Positions 21,233 to 29,265 of a stretch of DNA of 37,596 bases are shown here, piece by piece. Within the stretch, counting starts at the first letter, position 1. Every line of letters starts with the position of its first letter. The notes under the pieces were generated by a model. The model saw only the letters and a list, made by a program, of their open reading frames with translations, made no database searches and was not told the DNA's origin. Both the position numbers and the translations under genes were made by a program. The stretch comes from Rubrivivax benzoatilyticus JA2 = ATCC BAA-35 (lineage in GTDB: Bacteria > Pseudomonadota > Gammaproteobacteria > Burkholderiales > Burkholderiaceae_C). The stretch lies in the NCBI RefSeq assembly GCF_000190375.1, contig NZ_AEWG01000132.1:1-37596 (forward strand). The letters run 5' to 3'.

Positions 21233-21682
21233 TCAGCGGCGAGCAGCCCAGTCGGACTCGGTGACTTCCTGGAGTCCGACGTCGAAGTTCACGGTGGCGG
21301 TCCTGCCAACGGCAAAGATGCTGGAAACGGCCAGCGCGTAGCGCAGATACACGTCCTGCCGTGCCTGGGGGCGAATGGTGAGCTTGACCTGCTTGCCGTC
21401 GGGAATGCCCAGAGTGTGCGGCTGGATCACGACCTCGCGCTCACCCGGGGCAACCTTCAACTCGAAGGACTCCAGGCGATTCAGGCGCCCGACACGGAAG
21501 CCGTCGACGTACACGTACTGATCGACGGCCGCTCCGATGTATCCGGTGTCGGCCCGGTAAAGGTGCAGAGTGACCGCCGTCGCCGGGTCGACGGGTTCGG
21601 GAACCGCGCTCTTGGGCGTGGGTGCGCTGGCACAACCGGCGATGCCGGCAACACAGGCGGCGAGCATGGCTCGGCGAATCAT
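21233..21682 (-). CDS. Putative lipoprotein, DUF2846-like
   Basis: A 149-residue protein with a lipoprotein signal: positively charged MIRR, a hydrophobic stretch, and the lipobox IAGC with Cys17. The mature domain has the look of DUF2846-type beta-sandwich lipoproteins: VTLHLYRADTGYIGA, then YVDGFRVGRLNRLESFELKVAPGE and the final VNFDVGLQEVTE. The function is unknown and the likely location is the inner leaflet of the outer membrane. Its codon use is visibly less GC-biased than the surrounding genes, so it may be a more recent arrival. It converges on the hypothetical gene at 20714-21178. Confidence 0.75.
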   Translation of the reverse strand: MIRRAMLAACVAGIAGCASAPTPKSAVPEPVDPATAVTLHLYRADTGYIGAAVDQYVYVDGFRVGRLNRLESFELKVAPGEREVVIQPHTLGIPDGKQVKLTIRPQARQDVYLRYALAVSSIFAVGRTATVNFDVGLQEVTESDWAARR

Positions 21683-21755
21683 CGTTTCCTCCCCGGACTC
21701 TGCTGGTTATCCGGGAAACATAACACGCAGGCGTTGCCTGCCGGCGATAGGCCGC

Positions 21756-21899
21756 TCAGGCCGTCATGCCCGCCAGCCCCATCACCCAGCGCAGCCCCAG
21801 CGCCACCGCGCCCAGCGCGGCGACGCTGGCCGCCCAGATCAGCAGCAGCCAGCCCAGCCGGCGCAGCCAGAGTTGGCGCGGGCGTGCCGGCTCGGCCAT
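21756..21899 (-). CDS. DUF2474 small membrane protein of the cyd operon
   Basis: A 47-residue peptide with one hydrophobic helix (RRLGWLLLIWAASVAALGAVALGL) after a short positively charged head (MAEPARPRQLWL). The ATG overlaps the cydB stop by one base (TGATG). Tiny DUF2474 proteins follow cydAB in many proteobacteria with the cyanide-insensitive oxidase type and occupy the place of the CydX subunit. A structural role in the oxidase is inferred from position and not from similarity to CydX. Confidence 0.8.
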   Translation of the reverse strand: MAEPARPRQLWLRRLGWLLLIWAASVAALGAVALGLRWVMGLAGMTA

Positions 21900-22906
21900 C
21901 AGTGGTAGCCCTCGCCGATCTTCACCTTGCCGCGGAACACGTAGTAGGACCAGGCGGTGTAGCCGAGGATGAACGGGATGATGGCCAGCGCGCCGACGAG
22001 CGCGAAGCCCAGGCTCTGCGGCGGCGCCGCGGCGTCCCAGATCGAGATGCCCGGCGGGATGACGTTGGGCCACAGGCTGATCAACAGCCCGCTGTAGCCC
22101 AGGAACAGCAGCGCCAGCGCCAGCACGAAGGGCAGCGCCGAATGGCTGCGCGGCAGCGCGCGCAGCAGCTGCCAGGTCACCAGCGCCACCAGCAGCGGCA
22201 CCGGCAGGAAGAACAGCAGGTTGGGCAGCGTGAACCAGCGCTCGGCGATCGCCGGGTGCGCCAGCGGCGTCCACAGGCTGACGCCGGCCAGCGCAGCCAG
22301 CACCGCCCAGGTGACCGGCCGGCCCAGCTCGCGCATGCGCTGCAGCAGCGCGCCCTCGGTCTTCATCACCAGCCAGCCGACGCCCAGCAGCGCGTAGGCC
22401 AGCACCAGCGCGGCGCCGGTGAACAGGCTGAACGGCGTCAGCCAGTCGAAGACGCCGCCGGCATAAGCGCCATCCTTCACCTCGAAGCCGCCGATGAAGG
22501 CGCCCAGCGCCACGCCCTGCGAGAAGGTGGCGATGTACGAGCCCCAGGCGAAGGCGTGGTCCCAGAAAGGCTTGTGCGCCTCGTCGGCCTTGAAGCGGAA
22601 CTCGAAGGCCACGCCGCGCCAGATCAGCCCGGCCAGCATTGCCATCAGGGGCAGGTACAGCGCGCTCAGCACCACCGCGTAGGCCAGCGGGAAGGCCGCC
22701 ATCAGCCCGGCGCCGCCGAGCACCAGCCAGGTCTCGTTGCCGTCCCAGACCGGGGCGACGCTGTTGACCATCACGTCGCGCTCCTCGCGGTCCTTCACGA
22801 ACGGGAAGAGGATGCCGATGCCCAGGTCGAACCCGTCCATCACGACGTACATCATCAGCCCGAAGCCGATGACCCCGAACCACAGCAGCGGCAGGTCGAT
22901 GTCCAT
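21899..22906 (-). CDS. cydB: Cytochrome bd-type quinol oxidase subunit II
   Basis: A 335-residue, strongly hydrophobic protein with about eight or nine TM helices. It begins MDIDLPLLWFGVIGFGLMMYVVMDGFDLGIGILFPF-like, with the CydB signature FDLGIG and the motif NSVAPVWDGNETWLV. The C-terminus shows PFILGYTAWSYYVFRGKV. It forms the heterodimer with CydA that oxidises quinol and reduces O2 to water at the inner membrane. The start is 10 nt after the cydA stop. The length is a little below that of E. coli CydB (379), as is usual for the CIO branch. Confidence 0.94.
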   Translation of the reverse strand: MDIDLPLLWFGVIGFGLMMYVVMDGFDLGIGILFPFVKDREERDVMVNSVAPVWDGNETWLVLGGAGLMAAFPLAYAVVLSALYLPLMAMLAGLIWRGVAFEFRFKADEAHKPFWDHAFAWGSYIATFSQGVALGAFIGGFEVKDGAYAGGVFDWLTPFSLFTGAALVLAYALLGVGWLVMKTEGALLQRMRELGRPVTWAVLAALAGVSLWTPLAHPAIAERWFTLPNLLFFLPVPLLVALVTWQLLRALPRSHSALPFVLALALLFLGYSGLLISLWPNVIPPGISIWDAAAPPQSLGFALVGALAIIPFILGYTAWSYYVFRGKVKIGEGYH

Positions 22907-22916
22907 CGTGGGCTCC

Positions 22917-24329
22917 TCAGACCGGGTCGACGTGGTCGGGGCCGGCCGACAGTGGCCGCGCCGGGCGCTGCGCCTGGCCCGGGTCCTGCGGCGGGCTCTC
23001 GTGCTCGCCGGGCTGCGGCCCCTTGGCGACGAGCTTCAGCATGTAGCGCAGGCCGATGCCGAAGACGGCGAAGTACATGACGACGAACACCGCCAGCGTC
23101 GTGCCCATCACCTGCGCCGAGTGGTTGGACACCGCGTCGGCGGTACGCATCACGCCGTAGACGATCCAGGGCTGGCGGCCGATCTCGGTGGTGAACCAGC
23201 CGGCGAGGATGGCGATCACGCCGGCCGGCCCCATCCAGGTCGCGAAGCGCAGGAAGGCGCCGCCTTCGTAGAGCCGGCCGCGCCAGCGCCGCCAGGCGGC
23301 CCAGGCGCCGAGCAGCAGCATCAGCAGGCCCAGACCGACCATCACGCGGAAGGACCAGAAGACGATGGTCGCGTTGGGCCGGTCCTCGGGCGCGAACTCG
23401 GCCAGGCCGGGGTAGGTGCCGTCCAGGCTGTGGGTCAGGATCAGGCTGCCCAGGCGCGGGATCTCGACGCGGTACAGCGTCTCCTCGGCCTGCATGTCGG
23501 GCCAGCCGAACAGCACCAGCGGCACGCCTTCGCCGGGCGGGCCGTTGCGCCAGTGGCCTTCCATCGCCGCGACCTTGGCCGGCTGGTGCTCCAGCGTGTT
23601 CAGGCCGTGCAGGTCGCCGACGGCGATCTGCAGCGGCGCGACGAACATGAGCATGCCCATCGCCATCGAGAACATCGTGCGCACGCGCACGTTGTCGTGG
23701 CCGCGACGCAAGTGCCAGGCGGCCGACGCGCCGACGAACAGCGCCGTGGCCAGGAACGCGGCCACCGTCATGTGCGCCAGCCGGTACGGGAACGAGGGGT
23801 TGAAGATCACCGCCAGCCAGTCCACCGGCACGACGATGCCGTCGACGATCTCGTGGCCCTGCGGCGTCTGCATCCAGCTGTTGGAGGCCAGGATCCAGGT
23901 CGCCGAGATCAGCGTGCCCAGCGCGACCATGATCGTCGACAGGAAATGCAGCCCGGGGCCGACGCGGTTCCAGCCGAACAGCATGACGCCGAGGAAACCG
24001 GCTTCGAGGAAGAAGGCGGTGAGCACCTCGTAGGCCAGCAGCGGCCCGGTGACCGAACCGGCGAAGGCCGAGAAGTAGCTCCAGTTGGTGCCGAACTGGT
24101 AGGCCATCACCAGCCCCGACACGACGCCCATCGCGAAATTGACGGCGAAGATCTTGGCCCAGAAGTGGTACAGGTCGCGGTAGACCGGGTTCTTCTTCCA
24201 CAGCCACAGGCCTTCCAGCACGGCCAGATAGCTGGCCAGCCCGATCGTGATGGCCGGGAAGACGATGTGGAAGGAGACGGTGAAACCGAACTGGATGCGG
24301 GCCAGTTCGAGGGCGGTCAGTCCGAACAT
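22917..24329 (-). CDS. cydA: Cytochrome bd-type quinol oxidase subunit I, short Q-loop (CIO) type
   Basis: A 470-residue membrane protein. Heme ligands appear as His21 (SFHIVFPAITIG), His186 (PYRLAHMTVAAF) and Met330 (WSFRVMVGLG). The quinol-loop residues Lys252 and Glu257 (KVAAMEGHW) are present, as is GRQPW. Compared with E. coli CydA, where the Met ligand is residue 393, about 60 residues are missing from the Q-loop. This puts it in the short-loop, cyanide-insensitive oxidase (CioA) class. It is first in the cydA-cydB-DUF2474 operon and allows respiration at low oxygen or with the bc1/aa3 branch blocked. No FNR-type box was found in the 146 nt upstream. Confidence 0.95.
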   Translation of the reverse strand: MFGLTALELARIQFGFTVSFHIVFPAITIGLASYLAVLEGLWLWKKNPVYRDLYHFWAKIFAVNFAMGVVSGLVMAYQFGTNWSYFSAFAGSVTGPLLAYEVLTAFFLEAGFLGVMLFGWNRVGPGLHFLSTIMVALGTLISATWILASNSWMQTPQGHEIVDGIVVPVDWLAVIFNPSFPYRLAHMTVAAFLATALFVGASAAWHLRRGHDNVRVRTMFSMAMGMLMFVAPLQIAVGDLHGLNTLEHQPAKVAAMEGHWRNGPPGEGVPLVLFGWPDMQAEETLYRVEIPRLGSLILTHSLDGTYPGLAEFAPEDRPNATIVFWSFRVMVGLGLLMLLLGAWAAWRRWRGRLYEGGAFLRFATWMGPAGVIAILAGWFTTEIGRQPWIVYGVMRTADAVSNHSAQVMGTTLAVFVVMYFAVFGIGLRYMLKLVAKGPQPGEHESPPQDPGQAQRPARPLSAGPDHVDPV

Positions 24330-24475
24330 GGGCAGGCGGCGGCGGCGAGGCTGACAGTGTGGCGCCAGTGGCCGAAGCCGGCAGCCGAGATGCGGGAGAA
24401 CCCTCGTTTCGTCGGGGTCAGCCCGCGCCGGCCCTGCGCTTCGCCGCGGCGGTTTCGCGCCTTACAGTCGCCGGC

Positions 24476-24940
24476 ATGCAGACGCCCTCGCTCCAGCACG
24501 CGGCCCGCGCCGCCTTCATCGCACGCTGGGTGTGCGGCAGCGTGGCGGCCACCGGCCTCGCCGGTGCTGCAGCCCAAACGCGGCCGGCCACCGAAAGCCC
24601 GCTGCTGCGCTGCGAGCTGCGCTACGTCAGCACGACGATGCAGGTCGAGGCCCGCCCGGTTGCCGACCCGTACACGGTCGCAGCACAGGACGTCGGCACA
24701 CGTTTCCGCTTCAAGGCCGTGGTGCTGGGCACGCCGGAACGTGTCGACTCGGTCTCGCTCTACGCCTACGACATGGCGGTGGCCAACGCGCCGGTGCTGA
24801 TCCACGAAGTCGTCCATCGGCCGCCCTTCCCGCCCGGCACGGCGATCCCCGCGCTGACCGGCTGGAACCACGTCTATTCCTCGCGCCTGGGCCGTGAACT
24901 CGTCTACGGCTGCGCGCTGGGCACGGAGGCCGCACGATGA
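24476..24940 (+). CDS. Hypothetical exported protein
   Basis: A 154-residue protein that I do not recognise. The N-terminus (about 1-33) looks like a signal peptide: charged start, hydrophobic ARWVCGSVAATGLAGAAAQ, with cleavage likely after AAA/AQ. The mature part is small and beta-rich (LLRCELRYVSTTMQVEARP, FRFKAVVLG, SVSLYAYDM, WNHVYSSRLGRELVYGCALG). It has two Cys that could pair. The stop overlaps the next gene's ATG (ATGA), so it is coupled to the CapA-family gene. The ATG at 24476 was chosen because the frame upstream lies in the intergenic region facing cydA. Confidence 0.7.
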   Translation: MQTPSLQHAARAAFIARWVCGSVAATGLAGAAAQTRPATESPLLRCELRYVSTTMQVEARPVADPYTVAAQDVGTRFRFKAVVLGTPERVDSVSLYAYDMAVANAPVLIHEVVHRPPFPPGTAIPALTGWNHVYSSRLGRELVYGCALGTEAAR

Positions 24941-25881
24941 AACGCCGCGACTTCAATGCCGCGCTGCTGGCCGGCACCTGGGCCGCCGCCGGCGCCGCAG
25001 GTGCCGAGCCGCAGCCGACGCTCAGCCTGGTCTTCGTCGGCGACGTGATGCTCGCCGACGGCCCCGGGCGCGTGCTGCGCCGCGGCGGCAATCCGTTCGC
25101 ACCGACGGCCGCGCTGCTGGCCGGCGCCGACCTGCGCATCGCCAACCTCGAATGCGTCGTCGCGCGCGGCGGCCGGGCCGACGACAAACCCTGGACCTTC
25201 CGCGCCGACCCGCGTGTGCTGGCGCTGCTGCGCCGCCACGTCGACGCCGTCTCGCTGGCCAACAACCACTCCGGCGACTTCGGCCGCGAGGCCTTCGCCG
25301 AGATGCTGGGCGCGCTGAAGGCCCACGGCCTGCCGTACTTCGGCGGCGGCCACGACCTCGCCGAGGCGCACCGGCCGCTGATCGTCGAGCGCCGCGGGCT
25401 GCGCCTGGCGCTGCTCGGTTACGACGAGTACTTCCCGCGTTATTTCGAGGCCGGCCACGACCACCCGGGTGTCGCCTGGAGCGAGGACGAGCAGGTCGTG
25501 TTCGACATCCGCCGCGCACGCACGACGGCCGACCTGGTGATCCCGTTCATGCACTGGGGCGAGGAAGGCCGGCCGACGGCCAACGAGCGCCAGCGCGCGC
25601 TGGCGCGGCTGATGATCGACGCCGGTGCCGACGCCGTCGTCGGCACCCATCCGCACATCGTGCAGGACGTCGAGTTCCACCGCGGCAAGCCGATCGTCTA
25701 CAGCCTGGGCAACTTCGTCTTCGACGGCTTCGACAAGCCCGAGAACAACACCGGCTGGGTGCTGCGCCTGGAGATCGGCCGCGAAGGCGTGCGCTCGCTG
25801 CGGCGCGCGGTGGTACGCATGGACCGCGAGGGCACGCCGCATCCGGTGGAAGACTTCGCCGAGCTCATGCCCGCGCGCTGA
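24937..25881 (+). CDS. CapA-family (PGA_cap) metallophosphatase-like protein
   Basis: A 314-residue protein with an N-terminal KRRDFNAALLAG segment that looks like a Tat signal. The CapA/calcineurin-like metal motifs are present in order: VGDVMLAD (about 33), NLECVV, SLANNHSGDFG, PFMHWGEE, and GTHPHIVQ followed by YSLGNFVFD. Family members act in poly-gamma-glutamate capsule assembly or as periplasmic phosphatases, but no capB/capC genes are nearby, so capsule synthesis is unlikely here. It is coupled to a small exported protein by an ATGA overlap; the pair probably acts in the periplasm. Confidence 0.85.
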   Translation: MKRRDFNAALLAGTWAAAGAAGAEPQPTLSLVFVGDVMLADGPGRVLRRGGNPFAPTAALLAGADLRIANLECVVARGGRADDKPWTFRADPRVLALLRRHVDAVSLANNHSGDFGREAFAEMLGALKAHGLPYFGGGHDLAEAHRPLIVERRGLRLALLGYDEYFPRYFEAGHDHPGVAWSEDEQVVFDIRRARTTADLVIPFMHWGEEGRPTANERQRALARLMIDAGADAVVGTHPHIVQDVEFHRGKPIVYSLGNFVFDGFDKPENNTGWVLRLEIGREGVRSLRRAVVRMDREGTPHPVEDFAELMPAR

Positions 25882-25900
25882 GAAGGCCACCCCGAGCGCC

Positions 25901-26491
25901 ATGTCCCACACGCTGGCCGGCCCGGCGCACGCCGAGCTGGTGATCAAGAAGAGCCGCTTCATCGCCTGCGTGCAGCCGGTTGATGACCGTGCGCAGGCGC
26001 AAGCCGTCGTCGGCGCGCTGCGCGCCGGACACCCGCAGGCCGCTCACGTCTGCTGGGCGCTGCTGGCCGGCGGCCAGAGTGCTTCGGTCGATGACGGCGA
26101 ACCCGGCGGCACCGCCGGCCTGCCGATGCTCGCCGTGCTGCGCCACCAGGACCTGGACGGCGTGCTGGCCACCGTCGTGCGCTACTGGGGCGGCACCAAA
26201 CTCGGCGCCGGCGGCCTGGTGCGTGCCTACACCGATGCGGTGGCGACCGCGCTGAAGGGTGCGGTCAAGATCCCGCGCCGCCGGCTGGCGCGGCTGGGTT
26301 GCCGCCTGCCCTATGCACTCGAAGGCTGGCTGCGCCGCCAGCTCGCCCAGGCCGGCGCGACGCTGGACGAGGTGCGGCACGGCGACGCGGTGTACGTCGG
26401 TTTCAGCCTGCCGGAAGACGAAGCGCCGGCGTTAAAGGCGGCGCTGGAGGACGGCGGGCGCGGGCAGTTGGTCTGGGATCGCGGCGACTGA
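25901..26491 (+). CDS. IMPACT-family protein (YigZ-like)
   Basis: A 196-residue cytoplasmic protein. The UPF0029/IMPACT signature is clear: KKSRFIACVQPV near the N-terminus, SVDDGEPGGTAGLPML (about 64-79) and TVVRYWGGTKLGAGGLVRAYTDA (about 89-111). The C-terminal portion is the DUF1949-like ferredoxin-fold domain. Bacterial YigZ is proposed to regulate translation or act on nucleic acids; the precise role is unsettled. It begins 19 nt after the CapA-family gene and may be co-transcribed with it. Confidence 0.9.
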   Translation: MSHTLAGPAHAELVIKKSRFIACVQPVDDRAQAQAVVGALRAGHPQAAHVCWALLAGGQSASVDDGEPGGTAGLPMLAVLRHQDLDGVLATVVRYWGGTKLGAGGLVRAYTDAVATALKGAVKIPRRRLARLGCRLPYALEGWLRRQLAQAGATLDEVRHGDAVYVGFSLPEDEAPALKAALEDGGRGQLVWDRGD

Positions 26492-26527
26492 GCGCCAAGA
26501 CGAGTCCTTTGGCGGGCCCCTGCCGGG

Positions 26528-27166
26528 TCAGGCACTGCCCCGCGACGGCACGATCTTCCAGTGCGCGCCCGCGAACGAAGGCTGCTGGCGTTCATCGTCC
26601 CAGCGCGTGACTTTCCAGAACTCGGTCGGCATCTCGAGCGGGAAGAACAAGGGGCGGTCCTGGTCGTCGCACATCCATGGCGCCCAGCGCGAGCCTTCCT
26701 TCGGCACCAGCCCGACCGGCGGCCGCGGCGAAGTCAAGACGAAGAAGAGGCGCAGCGGCGACGGCATCAGGCCCGCCGCCTGAAGATCTTCGAGCCGCTT
26801 GACCTTGCCCTGGAACTGCTCGTTCGACCAGGCCGTGTCGCCCTTGGCCTCGATCAGCACCAGGGTGCGGTCGAAAGCGACGACGAGGTCCATGTCCTCC
26901 TGGTTGCCACACACCAGCCGGCCTTCATTGGAGTGCGACGCAAAGGCCTCGTCCCCACCCGCGAGCAGCGTCAGCGCGCCCACCAGCCAGTCGAGGTGGT
27001 AGTCCATCGCCCACCACGCGGCGGCGGGCACCTCGACACCGATGGCCTGCTGCAGACGGCGGCGAAACGCCTCGTCCAGCGTCTCGCTGGCGGGTCCGAG
27101 CGCGTTGCGGATCAACCAGAAGCGTTCCTTGCGGTTGAAGCTCTTGAGTGCTTCGACCAGATTCAT
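26528..27166 (-). CDS. Hypothetical protein with PD-(D/E)XK-like nuclease motif
   Basis: A 212-residue protein. The ATG at 27166 has GGGAGAG upstream, which fixes the start. Around residues 90-110 it reads QEDMDLVVAFDRTLVLIEAKGD: an Asp followed by a beta-hairpin and an E-x-K, the core of the PD-(D/E)XK fold. The preceding helix (WWAMDYHLDWLVGALTLLAG) and the later WSNEQFQGKVKRLEDL and LRLFFVLTSP fit a Holliday-resolvase or restriction-like core. The C-terminus has FWKVTRWDDERQQPSF. I see no fused helicase or methylase and no partner gene. It may be a stand-alone repair or defence nuclease, or an inactive fold member. Confidence 0.7.
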   Translation of the reverse strand: MNLVEALKSFNRKERFWLIRNALGPASETLDEAFRRRLQQAIGVEVPAAAWWAMDYHLDWLVGALTLLAGGDEAFASHSNEGRLVCGNQEDMDLVVAFDRTLVLIEAKGDTAWSNEQFQGKVKRLEDLQAAGLMPSPLRLFFVLTSPRPPVGLVPKEGSRWAPWMCDDQDRPLFFPLEMPTEFWKVTRWDDERQQPSFAGAHWKIVPSRGSA

Positions 27167-27228
27167 CGTCTCTCCCGTCGCTGTGCGATTCGACTCGTCG
27201 GAGGCTACGCCCGGGCCACCGGGCCCGA

Positions 27229-27245
27229 GCGCTCGAATCGAGCGC
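27229..27245. repeat. 17-bp palindrome between the nuclease-like gene and the beta-lactamase
   Basis: GCGCTCGA and TCGAGCGC flank a single A, between the 3' end of the beta-lactamase gene and the start of the next minus-strand gene. It could be an operator for the gene at 26528-27166 or a terminator hairpin for the beta-lactamase; a T-tract is missing. Confidence 0.4.
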
Positions 27246-27321
27246 GGCATGGACAAGACAGATGAGAGCCGGCGGTCGCCCCAGGCACCCGCTTCGGCGT
27301 GGCGCGCGACGGCTGGCGACG

Positions 27322-28191
27322 TCAGCCGATCAGCCCCAGCTTCACCCTCGCCGCCACGCGCGCCAGCGCCGCCTCGCGCGCCTCGATCGGCGCCTGGCTC
27401 TCGGTCAGGTAGGCGGCCAGCAGCAGCGGCGCGCGGCCGGGCGCCCAGACGACGGCGACGTCGTGGGTCGTGCCCTGGGCGCCGGTGCCGGTCTTGTCGG
27501 CGACGCGCCAGTCGGGCGGGAAGCCGGCGCGCAGGCGCTTCAGGCCGGTGGTCGAGGCCGTCATCCACTGCAGCAGCAGATCGCCGCCGCGGCGTGACAG
27601 CGCACCGCCGAACACCGCTTGGCGCAGCGCCAGCACCATCGCCGCCGGCGTCGTCGTGTCGCGCTCGTCGCCGGGGCGGGCTTCGTTGAGATCGGGCTCG
27701 CGGCGGTCCAGCCGCGTCGTGCGGTCACCCAGCGTGCGCACCCAGGCCGTCAGGCCGCCCGGGCCGCCCAGGGTGTCGAGCAGCAGGTTGGCGGCGGTGT
27801 TGTCGCTCAGCGTCAACGCGGCCTCGCAGAGCTCGGCCACCGTCATGCCGGCGCCGCCGGCGTGGCGCGAGGTGGTCGGCGCGTACTCCAGCAGCGCCTC
27901 GCGGCCGAAGACGATGCGGCGCTCCAGCCGCTCCTGGCCACGGTCCACACGCGCCAGCACCGCCGCGGCCAGCAGCCACTTGAAGGTGCTGCACATCGCG
28001 AAGCGTTCGTCCTGGCGGTGGCCCAGGCTGCGGCCGGTCTCCAGGTCGTAGGCGCAGACGCCCAGCCGCCCGGCGACCGAACGCTCGATGGCGCCGAAGG
28101 CGTCGGCGTCGCCGGCTTCGAGGGCCAGGGCCGGGCGGCCGGCGACGGCCAGCGTCAACGCGGCCCAGGCGTGGAACGAGCGTCGTTTCAT
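27322..28191 (-). CDS. Class A beta-lactamase
   Basis: A 289-residue enzyme with a Tat-like signal (KRRSFHAWAALTLAVAG). All class A active-site motifs are present: CSTFK with Ser68/Lys71 (Ambler S70/K73), SDN at 129-131, E165 in EPDLN (Ambler E166) and KTG at 233-235. The Cys just before the catalytic Ser is shared with Burkholderia PenA and Stenotrophomonas L2; the usual partner Cys at Ambler 238 of KPC-like carbapenemases is a Gly here. An Arg in KRLRAG fits the Arg220 of the PenA/L2 group. It hydrolyses beta-lactams in the periplasm. No divergent AmpR/PenR-type regulator is adjacent. The substrate range cannot be read from sequence. Confidence 0.93.
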   Translation of the reverse strand: MKRRSFHAWAALTLAVAGRPALALEAGDADAFGAIERSVAGRLGVCAYDLETGRSLGHRQDERFAMCSTFKWLLAAAVLARVDRGQERLERRIVFGREALLEYAPTTSRHAGGAGMTVAELCEAALTLSDNTAANLLLDTLGGPGGLTAWVRTLGDRTTRLDRREPDLNEARPGDERDTTTPAAMVLALRQAVFGGALSRRGGDLLLQWMTASTTGLKRLRAGFPPDWRVADKTGTGAQGTTHDVAVVWAPGRAPLLLAAYLTESQAPIEAREAALARVAARVKLGLIG

Positions 28192-28325
28192 GCGCCGATT
28201 CTGATGCGCCGGCGGCTTGCGCTGGCTCGTGACGCCCGGTGATCACTGCCTATAGCCGGTTGCCGCCACGCGGCACGCTTGCCGAGACTGCGGCGGCGAT
28301 CCAACCCGACAAGGACACGTCTTCC
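28192..28325. promoter_or_regulatory. Divergent region, beta-lactamase / encapsulin
   Basis: These 134 nt hold the promoters of two divergent genes. The stretch near 28238-28265 (GATCACTGCCTATAGCCGGT) is the least GC-rich and contains a TATAGC-like -10 candidate for the encapsulin. AAGGACAC about 10 nt before ATG 28326 serves as ribosome-binding site. No CysB-type site could be confirmed. Confidence 0.4.
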
Positions 28326-29255
28326 ATGGCAGACACCGCGCCCGTGCAACTGGCTCTCGGCGACAGCGCCGCACGCCAGCTCGCCAACGCCACCAAGACC
28401 GCGCCGACCCTGGCGACCATCAGCCCGCGCTGGCTGACCCAGCTGCTGCAGTGGGTGCCGGTCGAAGCCGGCATCTACCGCCTGAACAAGGTGCGCAACC
28501 CGCAGGACGTGCAGGTGCTGTGCGCCAAGCGCGACGAGTCCGAGCTGCCGACGACCTTCGTCGACTACGAGACCCAGCCGCGCGAGTACTTCCTCAATGC
28601 CGTCAGCACCGTGCTGGACGTGCACACGCGCGTCTCCGACCTCTACAGCAGCCCGCACGACCAGATCAAGGAGCAGCTGCGCCTGACGATCGAGACGATC
28701 AAGGAGAAGCAGGAAAGCGAGCTGATCAACAACCCCGACTACGGCCTGCTCGCCAGCGTGCATCCCGACCAGGTCGTCTACCCGCTCGGCGGCGCGCCGA
28801 CGCCCGACGACTTCGACGAGCTGCTCTCCAAGGTCTGGAAGGAGCCGGCCTTCTTCCTGACGCACCCTCTGGCCATCGCCGCCTTCGGCCGCGAATGCAC
28901 GCGCCGCGGCGTGCCGCCGCCCACCGTCAGCCTGTTCGGCAGCCAGTTCCTCACCTGGCGCGGCATCCCGCTGGTGCCCAGCGACAAGGTGCCGGTGGCC
29001 GACGGCAAGACCAAGGTGCTGCTGCTGCGGGTCGGCGACAAGCGCCAGGGCGTCGTCGGCCTGTACCAGCCGGGGCTGCCGGGCGAACAGAGCCCCGGGC
29101 TGTCGGTGCGTTTCATGGGCATCAGCCGCAACGCGATCGCGTCCTACCTGATCTCGCTGTACTGCTCGCTGGCGGTGCAGACCGAGGACGCGCTGGCGGT
29201 GCTGGAGGACGTCGAAGTCGGCAAGTACCACGCGTATCCGGACAACTACCGCTGA
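28326..29255 (+). CDS. Family 2A encapsulin nanocompartment shell protein (SrpI type)
   Basis: A 309-residue protein of the HK97 phage-capsid-like fold. It matches the SrpI group in length and features: LATISPRWLTQLLQWVPVEAG near the N-terminus, YRLNKVRNP, then TVLDVHTRVSDLYSSPHDQIKEQLRL, VWKEPAFFLTHPLAIAAFGREC, and a C-terminal GLSVRFMGISRNAIASYLISLYCSLAV. The extended N-terminal arm is typical of family 2. Many copies self-assemble into an icosahedral shell. ATG 28326 was chosen; the frame is open from 28239 without a convincing site. It is followed by its cargo gene after 10 nt. There is no cyclic-nucleotide-binding insertion, so it is 2A and not 2B. In cyanobacteria the homologue is induced by sulfur starvation. 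Confidence 0.95.
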   Translation: MADTAPVQLALGDSAARQLANATKTAPTLATISPRWLTQLLQWVPVEAGIYRLNKVRNPQDVQVLCAKRDESELPTTFVDYETQPREYFLNAVSTVLDVHTRVSDLYSSPHDQIKEQLRLTIETIKEKQESELINNPDYGLLASVHPDQVVYPLGGAPTPDDFDELLSKVWKEPAFFLTHPLAIAAFGRECTRRGVPPPTVSLFGSQFLTWRGIPLVPSDKVPVADGKTKVLLLRVGDKRQGVVGLYQPGLPGEQSPGLSVRFMGISRNAIASYLISLYCSLAVQTEDALAVLEDVEVGKYHAYPDNYR

Positions 29256-29265
29256 GCCGGCGCCG

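Noticed and set aside
26493..26514. Hairpin CGCCAA/TTGGCG after the IMPACT-family gene
   Set aside because: Only a 6-bp stem with a 10-nt loop and no T-tract; too weak to call a terminator.
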